29,906 bases of DNA, from NCBI GenBank assembly GCA_018398765.1, contig JAHBMJ010001491.1:1-29906 (forward strand), read 5' to 3'. A program made the translations under genes and the position numbers. The DNA is from Chromera velia. Its lineage: Eukaryota > Sar > Chromeraceae. Shown piece after piece: positions 12,742-21,623 of this stretch. The number at the start of each line of letters is the position of its first letter. Positions within the stretch are counted from its first letter, which is position 1. The notes below the pieces were generated by a model that saw only the letters and a list, made by a program, of their open reading frames with translations, was not told where the DNA came from and searched no databases.

Positions 12742-14108
12742 GGACCAACACTCACTGCTGATCGAGCTGCTGAAGAATTTTGTCGGGGTGTCATAGCGCC
12801 GCGACCGTTGCAGTATGTGGAATGCACTTTAGTACACACTCCTAGACACACTCGACTACGTTGTTCAAATTATGTGTTTTCCGCACATTTTCCCGCGTTT
12901 GGACTTGAAAATCGGTTTGACGTACGATGGAATTGAACACCCCAAGATCATTGGAAGATGTACATATGTACATTTACTTATAATAGCCTGAGTTTTTCAA
13001 TTAATAAGTCAGCTGCGATTGATTCTTATCATTCGCAATATCATTCACGTGTTATATGTTTAGATAAATTTTAAGAACTTTGAAGTATGCACAGTGTTCA
13101 ATATCATGGCTTTAATGCGCTCGTCCTCTTTAATAACTGAATCATAGAGTATTTCAAAAAGAAACGAAAAAAGAAAAATAGATTTTAAATAGTAGAAGAC
13201 CGGAAATCGATAGATTAGAGGTATATGCTAAAGTATTGCCCATGTAAGGATTTAGCTAGAACTGAGCCTTCAGAAGTTGAAGTGAGTTATTCAATTTAAA
13301 GTTAAGATCAATATTACTAGGAATTCACTGTATTATTCACACTAAAAATATGTTTTTAGCATGCATGCACATCTAGACGCACATTAAGTTTTTTATATAT
13401 ATAATTTAATTTTTAATATAAACAAAAAACTTAATTCTAAATGGTTCAAAATTAAAAGTTTGGGACTATCAATAGATTTTAAGCTAGATCAATTGGCTAC
13501 CAACTGATTGTATGTATATAAGGCCCTGAACTGAGTTTAAACGATATGCTTTGCTTGATTTACTCAAATTTCGCTTCTAATATATAACTACTAGTAACTC
13601 AAATAACTGGAGTTAGCACCTACCAATCGGTTAAGTACTGAGCAGACGCGGAATCAAAACAAGTCCATTCAAAGAATTTTTTGTTTTGCAAGGACGCATT
13701 TCTGACCAGCAAATCCATATCCAAATCTGATTTTGTTCCGTTTACGCTCAAGGGAGGTGGTGTCCCCGCTGCCTTACCGGCGATACCAACTCGCCAGGCC
13801 TGTGTTTGCAGGATCTCTTTTAGGAACGTCGGCTTCTGCCTGGTTAAACACAGTTAACCTTCTCCACCTCATGGTGATAAGGCGCAGTCCGCTATCAGAC
13901 GGCTGTAAGCTTCCCAATGCAGGGTCTTACGCCCCTCTCAGCCCTCATACCTTTTATGACTACATACTTCCTGCTCTCTACTCTGCCCTCTCTTCTGTTG
14001 TAAAGCGGATCGAGATCAACAAAGTGACACATCTGTATCTCTTTTGTATTGAAGCTTCCGCGTCTCTTCCTGCCTTCTAACGATTGTACCGAGTTCACAC
14101 TGTTACTG
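12742..14108. other. AT-rich spacer, no confident gene
   Basis: After the stop of the large gene, 12,870-13,720 is strongly AT-rich with no usable frame. A GC-balanced patch follows; its one open frame (13,733-14,080, 115 codons) shows no recognisable motif and no splice context, so I do not call it a gene. Confidence 0.6.
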
Positions 14109-14131
14109 ACACACACACACACATATACACA

Positions 14132-14170
<39 letters not shown>

Positions 14171-14246
14171 ACACACACACACACACACATACATACACAC
14201 ACATACACACACACACACATACACACACACACACACACACATACAC
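14109..14246. repeat. (CA)n microsatellite with TA interruptions
   Basis: About 138 bp of CA units broken at intervals by TA. The Cys/Val and His/Thr frames are artefacts. Confidence 0.95.
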
Positions 14247-14301
14247 AAACGCCTCCCCTCACTTCCCAGGTGTTTATCGGCAATACACACTCATTTTTCT
14301 T

Positions 14302-14352
14302 GCTTTCCGGGGCCGTTTGCAAGCTTGCTTACGTTAGATGGCCCCGGAAAGC
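14302..14352. repeat. Perfect 13-bp inverted repeat of the GGCCCCGGAAAGC motif
   Basis: GCTTTCCGGGGCC (14302-14314) and GGCCCCGGAAAGC (14340-14352) are exact reverse complements around a 25-nt spacer that contains AAGCTT. Further motif copies, some degenerate, occur at about 14,422, 14,511, 14,672, 15,636, 19,594 and 25,260. Confidence 0.9.
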
Positions 14353-14699
14353 GAAGCGGGGGGCACTTACAAAACAAAAATACCCCAGCCCATGCACGCA
14401 GTGTCTTTCGCCAAAAAAAGGCCCCGGAAAGATCCCGCCTAAATGGTCTAAAAAAGCGTGAACCCAACTTTAACCCGTCGCCATGCATGCGTGCATCAGA
14501 TATGGGTAGCCCCGGAAAGCGACCGCGAAAAGCTGAATTTGTATTATACATATGTTAAAGCATATCCCCGGGCTTTTTTCCCGGAGAAGGGGGGGTTCCG
14601 CGGCTTTTTCCTCGGGGGAGGGGGGATCGGTACAACGGCTGGCCGGCGTGCGTTAATCGTGCAGTTCTCATTTTTCTTGCTTTCCGAGGCCGTTCGCAA

Positions 14700-15940
14700 G
14701 TGTAGTGTCCTACCTCCCGGCGCCGCCGTCCTGCCGCCGCCTCCTGGTCCTTCTCGCATGCGCGCCACCTTTGCTTCAATCGCCCGCCGCCGCGTTCTGC
14801 ATGTCTCATAGTTTGCCCCATTCGGACAGACAAACTACTAGGTAAATACCAAAATTGCACTAGCATTTAAATAGAATTTATTAGGGAAACACTAGGGTAG
14901 TTAGGGTATGTTACACTGTAGGTGCTTAGTATTTCTAAAATCATGCTAGGACATGCACTATAATAAAAATAAAAAATGCCTAGCATTTTTATAGTATCAA
15001 GATTGGTACAGTTTCAGCAGTTCACTGTTTTAACAATAGAAGTAAATTAACTTATAATGAAAAGATATATGAGTATGCATGACCCTAGGTATGACCTGAG
15101 ACATCGATCAGACATCAATCTCGTCATCTTTCTATCATCCAACCAAATTTTCCGTTAGTATTTGCCAAAATGGCTGTGAGCTTGTTTCTGCATGACCGTA
15201 TGATTGACAGTTAATTCGATGCTGCATGCACGTCGCTGTCGGCCGTTGTCGTATAAGTTCGTCTCTAGCGCACCCTTGTCTTTCTTATTTCGATCGTTGT
15301 AAAATCATGTTGTAAATGAGAGACGTCCTGAACTTTCCAGAAGTTGGCATCGATCTATATATTCATTTAATAAAGCTTATATCACTCTAAACAATCAGTT
15401 TAAAACAATTTTATCTTCTATTGTTGTACCATATATTATCATAGATGTTACTATGAAACATACTAAGAAAATTCTGTAGTATTTTTTTTTGTTTGCTAAA
15501 ATAATGCCTAGCATTTTTTTTATTAAAAAAAAAAAATCTTAGTATTTTAATAGCATTTACCTAGATTGCCCTAGAGTATGCAGGGCCTCTATCATAGTAG
15601 TTTGTCTGTCCAAACAGGGCAAACCGTGCTGTCTGGCCCCGGAAAGCTTGTCTTTGCGTTCGCGCGGGGACCAGTCTTTAGAGAGTTTGCCTGAGCGGGT
15701 GAGCCATCTCGATGAGATCCTAGCTGAGATCGTTCGTTCCATTTATCCGGTTATGAGTCTGTCATCTCTCAACAAGCTAGCAGAAGTCAAGCCCGAATCC
15801 TCTCAACTCTATGAAGGGCTAAGGATCTATCTGTATCCAATTCTTTAGCTGACTAAGATTTTCAGACTGAGCTAGAGCCTGTGGGTCTAGCTCTCCGATT
15901 GTCCTGCCGCTACCTTCAAAGCAGCGGGAAGGTGTTACAT
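14700..15940 (+). repeat. Dispersed GC-rich repeat, copy A, interrupted by a TIR element
   Basis: Two blocks, 14,700-14,806 and about 15,629-15,940, match the continuous copy B at 19,483-19,925 at high identity. They share the start (GTAGTGTCCTACCTCCCGG), the GGCCCCGGAAAGCTTG core and the end (GGGAAGGTGTTA). The repeat holds a short open frame that in copy B runs 84 codons (MRAAFASIARRR start, IYIYPIF end). In copy A the frame is cut after its 17th codon by the inserted element and resumes beyond it. Copy A keeps 12 bases, in frame, that copy B lacks. Confidence 0.85.
14807..15629. mobile_element. 823-bp non-autonomous DNA transposon with 34-bp terminal inverted repeats
   Basis: Left end 14807-14840 and right end 15595-15628 match as inverted repeats at 29 of 34 positions, including the perfect stretch GGACAGACAAACTACTA. 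The direct repeat TGTCT flanks it (14802-14806 and 15630-15634), a candidate 5-bp target duplication. Copy B of the host repeat, near 19,588, gives an empty site. The interior is AT-rich, with repeated CTAGCATTT-type words in both orientations and no transposase frame. An 8-bp duplication (GCATGTCT against GCTGTCT) is an alternative reading. Superfamily not assigned. Confidence 0.85.
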
Positions 15941-17435
15941 GTGGTGACGGCTTTAGCGAGAGGTGACTACTTCCTTCTGTTCTGGATTCAGTTGTCGCCT
16001 CGTTTTCTTCCATCTTCGTTCGGGAAGAGAGTCTGCGTCCATACGTCTCTCTTTTTCTTAACCACTGCGGGCACACTGTTAGTCAGGAGACTGTGAAAGA
16101 GGGTATCAGAGACCCCTTGCATCCCATGTCAGCTGACCAAAGCTCTTTCCTCTTACTCCTCTGGTCTGGTGGGAACTTTTCTTTCTCGGTTTTTGAGGAA
16201 GAAGCTAGAGACAGAAATTGTTGTGGAGTCGGGAGAGACTGGAGAACTCCAAGGCAAAGAGAATCCTTTCTTATGAAGACTGAAGGGGAACTTGGAGACG
16301 ATCAGGCTTGCCGACAACAAGCTGACTAGAGAGAAATGGGCAGTTGGTTTCCTTGTTTCTATGTGTGTCGACTGGCTGTTTTGTCCTTCGTCTTCAGTGC
16401 AAGAGGACACTGATCCCCTTCGCTTGCCTTGTGTGGTCGCTTGCTTGTCTGCCCAGGTCTGACCAGCCTATGCGGCTTGCAAACACCAACTATCTGCATT
16501 TGCTCGTTGGACTGGTCATCCAGCGACTTTGGTAGGTCGCGCAGCACAAAGACACATCTTTTTGGTTTTAGTGAGACAGTTTGTGGAAGCATATGCATTG
16601 ATGTGACTGAGAGTGACTGCTGTCCATGGATGAAAGTGAAATAGCGTGAAAGCGTTTGTTGAGACATGAGATTATAGCAGCGTCTGTATGCTTGATGCAT
16701 ATCAGGGAGACGGACAGAGGAAATGGAGGGAAAGAGCGGAAAAGAGTTGCATGAAAGAGAAGCCGGGTGTCCCGAGTATGAAAAAGAATAGGGGGGGGCC
16801 TAATGGAGGAAGTGAATAAGGGGGGGAGAGCCGATGAGAACCGGTGTGCCAAGGGGGGAACCAAAGGGGCGTGGCGTACCGCACGGATAGAGCCGGTGTG
16901 CCAGAAGGGGGGCAAAAAGGGAGGGAGAAGGGGGGAGGGAAACGTGGACGTCACTGGCCGCAAGAAAGGAGAATGAAATGCGGACGTCAATTGCCACATA
17001 CAAGAAAGGAGTGAAATGCAGAATGTTAATGGCCGTGCAAGAGGGGTGAACACGACTTGGAGCCTCTGTAAATGGCTATGAGCGACTTGAGCCTCCATTA
17101 ATGGCTTCGAGAGGCCAGGGCTTTGTTAATGCCCAGCCACCTGGGAGGAAGGACCGATGAATCGCCAGGATCATCGTGTAGGGTGAAGTCGCCCTACTGC
17201 CCAGCAACAGAAGATAACAGTGGGAGATGAGAATGGAAAAGAATGAAAAATATAGAGTGTAAGAGAGTGTATGTTTGAATGTATTGTAGTGCATGAATTA
17301 AAGCGTGATTGATAAGAAAATTAATGCCGTGTGAGTCTGTTAAAGAAGAGAGGCAGAAGAGGATGCGAGGCATCAGTTAGTAGAGCAGTGTGCAGCGCCT
17401 GGTTTTCCCTTCCCTTCCTCCCCGGCCCTATACAG
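15941..17435. other. Gene-poor spacer with degenerate tandem repeats
   Basis: There is no convincing exon. At about 16,943-17,110, imperfect units of 35-38 bp recur (GGACGTCA...GGCCGCAAGAAAGGAG...GAAATGC, then variants ending in AATGGC). Just upstream, ACCGGTGTGCCA/GCCGGTGTGCCAG is repeated between G-runs near 16,842 and 16,892. These look like decayed mobile-element sequence. Confidence 0.45.
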
Positions 17436-17744
17436 TCACAGACATGCTCGACGAGACCACCGAGTCCTTTTATCGAGATGAGTACCCAAAGTCGATTGTC
17501 TACCCCTACATCGCTAACATGCGAGACGGGTAGAGGACTGCCTGATTGCCGCCGTCATGTGCTTATGCCTGCGCATGCCCATGACTGTCTTTGACCGCCC
17601 TTGCACCCCTGCACAGAACTTGGGGGAGGGATTGAGCTCATTGTGAAGCTAAGCATCAAAAAGGCGGACTGTGAGAACAACAAGTCGAGTGCCGTATATG
17701 CCGCGCATTTGAAACTTCTGGAACCTCTTTTGGAAGTCTCTTAG
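17436..17744 (+). pseudogene. Frameshifted fragment resembling an OTU-family cysteine protease
   Basis: Exon 17436-17529 (acceptor CCTATACAG, donor GACGG|GTAGAG) encodes an acidic helix-like segment ending YPYIANMRDG. An 87-nt intron follows, then an exon from 17617. Spliced, the junction reads GTW followed by a G-run, and in a frame shifted by one base the text continues GGIEL. The order MR-x-D-G-T-W-G-G-x-I-E-L is typical of the OTU deubiquitinase fold. The match fails because of one base too many in the run TGGGGGAGGG (17621-17630), and the shifted frame then diverges to a stop at 17742. The catalytic Cys motif (DGNC-type) was not found upstream. This is a partial, probably dead copy; the family call rests on a short motif. 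Confidence 0.42.
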
Positions 17745-19482
17745 AGTGATCTCTCTTCTCTCTCCGCTTCTCTTGGCTTTGCTTTGTGCGTGGTTTGTGA
17801 GTCAGAACCCTCGTGTGGCTGAGAACACGAGCGCACGAGGGAGTGCCTTCATTCTAGGCCTTCATTCGCTCTCTTCTTCTCGTTTCTCTCTACTGTTTTG
17901 AAAGGTTTTGTGTTCTACCTAGGTTCCTCCTTTGAAAAAAAGAGACTGGAAGAGATGAAGAGAAAATGAATAGAGGAGGGGTAAAGAGAGAACAAATCTT
18001 GAAAGAGAGAGATGTCTGTTTCAATGAGAAAAGAAAAGAAGCAACGTGATAGCCGTAGATGTCTCAGAGTCTTTGTCCCTTCTGCTTCTTCTCCCTGCAG
18101 GCGGATGTCGGTACTCGGGAGGCCCTCTGGGTTCAAAATCTCTCAAGTTGGTGGAGCCAGCCATCTCTACGCAAGTATCTGTGTTAAGCCAGATGGTGTA
18201 CCACTAGGCGTCTCCTTCCGATAGGTCTGACCGGGTGCCGTTTGTTTATTGATGTCCATTGTCTTGATTTGCCTTTTCCTCCTACCTCTGTCACTTTCTG
18301 TCCATCTCTCCCCTTACGTCTGAATGCAAGGTATGTTGTGTCTCTCTCTCACGTATTTCCAGTGCATTTGGTTGCTTGCCCCGTCTGTATCCGTTATGTT
18401 CGGTCAACCTACGATGTTGGATGACAGCAAGCAAAGAGACGTGCATACAATCGTCGGGAAGGAAGTGAGATGTGAATATATGTGTGTGAAGCTTTCTGCT
18501 GCTGCCCTCTAGTTTCTCCGTCTCTTTACGTTTTGTTCGTCCCTCGGTCTGCCCGTCTTCTTGCATTCAGAAAAAAGAACTGCCAATGGAAGGGAATGTA
18601 TTGCAGGCGTACAATTCTGTCTGTCACACGCTTCTTTCCAGCAGGCCGGTCTGAAAAAGAGAGAGAGAGAGAGAGAGTGAAAGAAAAAAAAAATGAAGGA
18701 AAAGGTTGAGTAAACGACTGCGAGCGCATGTATCCGATTCGATCGGCGTAAGGATGTATATGTGCATGTGACCGTACGGGCCTAACTGTGTCCTGCTCTC
18801 TGTCGCTCTTTAGTCCAGTATTTCCGTCTTGTTCTTTCTTTCGGGGGGGTATGAAAGGTTAATAAAAAGCTGGGGGAACGTAAGACCTTGCATTGGGAAG
18901 CTTGCAGGCGTTGAATGACAGAGTCTGCCATCAGGTAGAGGTGGTATGTCTTCTGCAGACCACGAGTAAGCCGACGTCCCTAAAACAGGTTAAAACACAA
19001 CTTTTTCAAGGAAAAACCTGGCAGGTTGGCGTTGCCAGCGAGGCAGTGGTGATAGCATGGCCTAGTAGGGGTACCTCCAGTGCAGAAGAATAAAAGAATG
19101 AAAAGAATTCGTTGCAAATCTGCGTATGTTTGCACCCGTCAGTGTGATTGACTCCCGTCAATGGAAGGAAATCTTTTTGCCTGTCTGCTTTCCGTGTCTG
19201 ACTTTAAATTTGGGAGTTGGTTGATTGTGAATGACTATGTCAATGACAGTGCGAAGAGGAATCCTGTGTCTATGCTTTCTTGTGATACCTCTATTATGCT
19301 GTGCACACGCTCGAAATTCGATTTCTTTGACTGCATGCTTGAAGCCGTTCTGTTGGTTGCATGTGTTTGCATTATGTCTGGTTGATCATGTTCTTTCGCT
19401 TGCCTCTTTTTCCTTCCCACGCATGCTTGATTCTGTTTGAGTGATTGTGAGGGCGCGATTTCTTTGCCGGTGAGAGGAGGTA
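17745..19482. other. Spacer with no supported gene
   Basis: Short open frames occur (for example 18,893-19,093 and 19,161-19,385), some next to CTGCAG acceptor-like sites (18,098 and 18,905), but none chain by phase or show a known motif. A (GA)n run lies at 18,659-18,677. Possibly remnants of the OTU-like gene or decayed repeats. Confidence 0.4.
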
Positions 19483-19925
19483 TGTAGTGTCCTACCTCCC
19501 GGTGCCGCCATCCCGCCGCCGCCTCCCGGTCCTTCTCGCATGCGCGCCGCCTTTGCTTCGATCGCCCGCCGCCGCGTTCTGCATGTCTGTTTGGCCCCGG
19601 AAAGCTTGTCTTTGCGTTCGCGCGGGGACCGTTCTTTAGAGAGTTTGCCTAAGCGGCTGAGCCGTCTCGCTGAGATCGTTCGTTCCATTTATCTGGTCGT
19701 GAGTCTATCATCTCTCAGCAAGCTAGCAGAAGTCAAGCCCGAATCCTCTCAACTCTATGAAGGGCTAAGGATATATATATATCCAATCTTTTAGCTGACT
19801 AAGATTTTCAAATTAAGCTAGAGTCTGTAGAGTTTGGAGATCCATCTCTCTGTCTAGGCTGCGTCTCTAGGTCTAGCTCTCCGTCTGTCCTGCCACTACC
19901 TCCAAAGCAGTGGGAAGGTGTTATA
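19483..19925 (+). repeat. Dispersed GC-rich repeat, copy B, uninterrupted
   Basis: Matches copy A at 14,700-15,940 but lacks the 823-bp insertion, so it serves as the empty-site reference. It carries an 84-codon frame (19,540-19,794), most of it aligned without frameshift to copy A over the region from SLRSRGD to the stop. No known domain is recognised. It also has a 41-bp stretch near 19,830-19,870 absent from copy A. Confidence 0.8.
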
Positions 19926-20070
19926 CAAGCTTGCTTGCGTCAGATGATATATTGGCCGGCGCGATCATCCCCTGCATGCATGCATGCAGCATCTGCATAC
20001 AGCTATATATAGCGCGCGATCGTCGGCCGGTGCGGCCATCGCGAACACTAAAAAAAACCTCCTCCGGGGG

Positions 20071-20272
20071 CTTGTACAAAATACCTTATGCAACGGCGTT
20101 GCATTAGAGGGCTGGAGGGGGGGGGGGGTCTTATGTAGAGATGGTCTCTCCGGGCGCCGCCGCATTCTAGCATATAATACATACGCGCCGCTGTCTTATG
20201 CAAACAGCAAAATGATGGCTCTTGGGGGAGGGGGGGAAATGCAACGCCGTTGCATAAAGTATTTTGTATGAG
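20071..20272. mobile_element. About 200-bp MITE-like element with roughly 33-bp terminal inverted repeats
   Basis: TACAAAATACCTTATGCAAC near 20,075 and the inverted GTTGCATAAAGTATTTTGTA near 20,249 are near-perfect complements. Each arm contains the palindrome TGCAACGGCGTTGCA or its complement, followed inward by G-rich or C-rich runs. The interior has no coding capacity. The target duplication is not obvious. Confidence 0.7.
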
Positions 20273-20529
20273 TCCCCTCCCCCCCCTCCCCCTCCATCCT
20301 ACATGGCATCGCCTCGGGAGGCAGCTCAGCTTTGCATATCTTTGCATATTACTGATATCAACCGATAAGCCTTAAAAAAAATTTTTGGCAGGAATTTTCT
20401 TAAGAAATTTGTTTCTTTGAAATCAATTAATTTTTTTTTCTTAAGAAATTGATATCACCCACAGTCGTATAACGTATATAGTATAATGTATTTTTTTATT
20501 TATTTAATTTGGGAGTATTTGAGAGGAAT

Positions 20530-20760
20530 ACCCCCCCGCGGTGGCTAACTTCCGATCGGCGGGCTGGACAGATTTCGATGCATGGGCCAAAGGCCCACAG
20601 GCCCTAGGGCACCTTTTGATGCTGAAGGCGCCCGGCGGCGGATATTGATGGGCGCCAAAGGCGCCTGAGGCGGGATTTTGCCAATATTATTTTAGTAGGC
20701 ACCGATAGCCCACCGGACAGATTTCGGTGCTTTTGATTGAAGCTCTGATAAAAAAGTAGA
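20530..20760. repeat. GC-rich block of short palindromes
   Basis: Contains GGGCCAAAGGCCC, GGCGCCAAAGGCGCC and CCGGCGG-type words. GGACAGATTTCGATGC (20,566) recurs as GGACAGATTTCGGTGC (20,716). This is compositionally distinct from the AT-rich DNA on both sides. Confidence 0.6.
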
Positions 20761-21623
20761 TAGCGCCAGGTAGCACTACAGGGGTAGAGAGGGAGGTAGA
20801 GGGAGCTTAATTTTTATCACATGCTGTCATCAACTCCCACCGAGTCTCATGCTTACCCATGCTTCATCATATTGTATACTACTATATTTATATATGTACG
20901 GATCTAGAGCTATACGTATCATCCGTTTATGATATTTTATTTATAAAAAGTACTCGTTATAATAGGTGACGACTTCTATAGTGTTATCGACCTTTGATCC
21001 CTTCATAGTATAGTCCCCCTGAGTCCCCTCTCCCAATATCATTCCATAAGGTAAAAGTAGGTAAAAGTGGTTCCCATAGAATTCCATGGATCATGTTGAT
21101 TTATTTATGTCAAAAAATGTCTCAACCCTTACCAAACCTAGCCAAATTCTAAGCCAAATCACTGATAGTTAATTTTACTGATGTTACCTAATATGTTCCT
21201 TAGTGATTTGAATTACAAACGTTTTTATATATTACAAAAAAATCATTCAAATAAAAATAAGCAGTATATAAACTAATAAAGACACTGTCGTACACATATC
21301 AATATCTAGATTGATATGCTTTAATCATTTAATCAATTCACTAGTCAATTCAATAATGTAATATTTGGACACAAGTTCTCAAATTAAGACATAATTAATG
21401 AAGTCAAGTAATGAACTGCACTCAAATCCATTTCTTATACTTTATCATAAGTTTGAAATACGTTTGAAAACTTCTGCGCTCAACAATTCACATTGTTTCG
21501 GCTTTTACTAAGTGCGTTCATACAAAAACGCGTCATAAAATGATAAGGCAGTGAAACGCGGCGAAGTGAATGCCAGTGCTGTTGAATCGATCAACACTTG
21601 CGTCGCTACTCTGGCTTTCCAGT
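20761..21623. other. AT-rich spacer, no gene seen
   Basis: Dense stops in all frames and long A/T stretches. It lies downstream (3') of the CPW-WPC gene. Confidence 0.7.

Noticed and set aside
13733-14080. 115-codon + strand frame
   Set aside because: No motif, no splice context and no repeat support; probably chance.
18100-18225. Possible distal part of the OTU-like gene after a CTGCAG acceptor
   Set aside because: None of the three frames shows the expected His-containing motif, and phase linkage could not be established.
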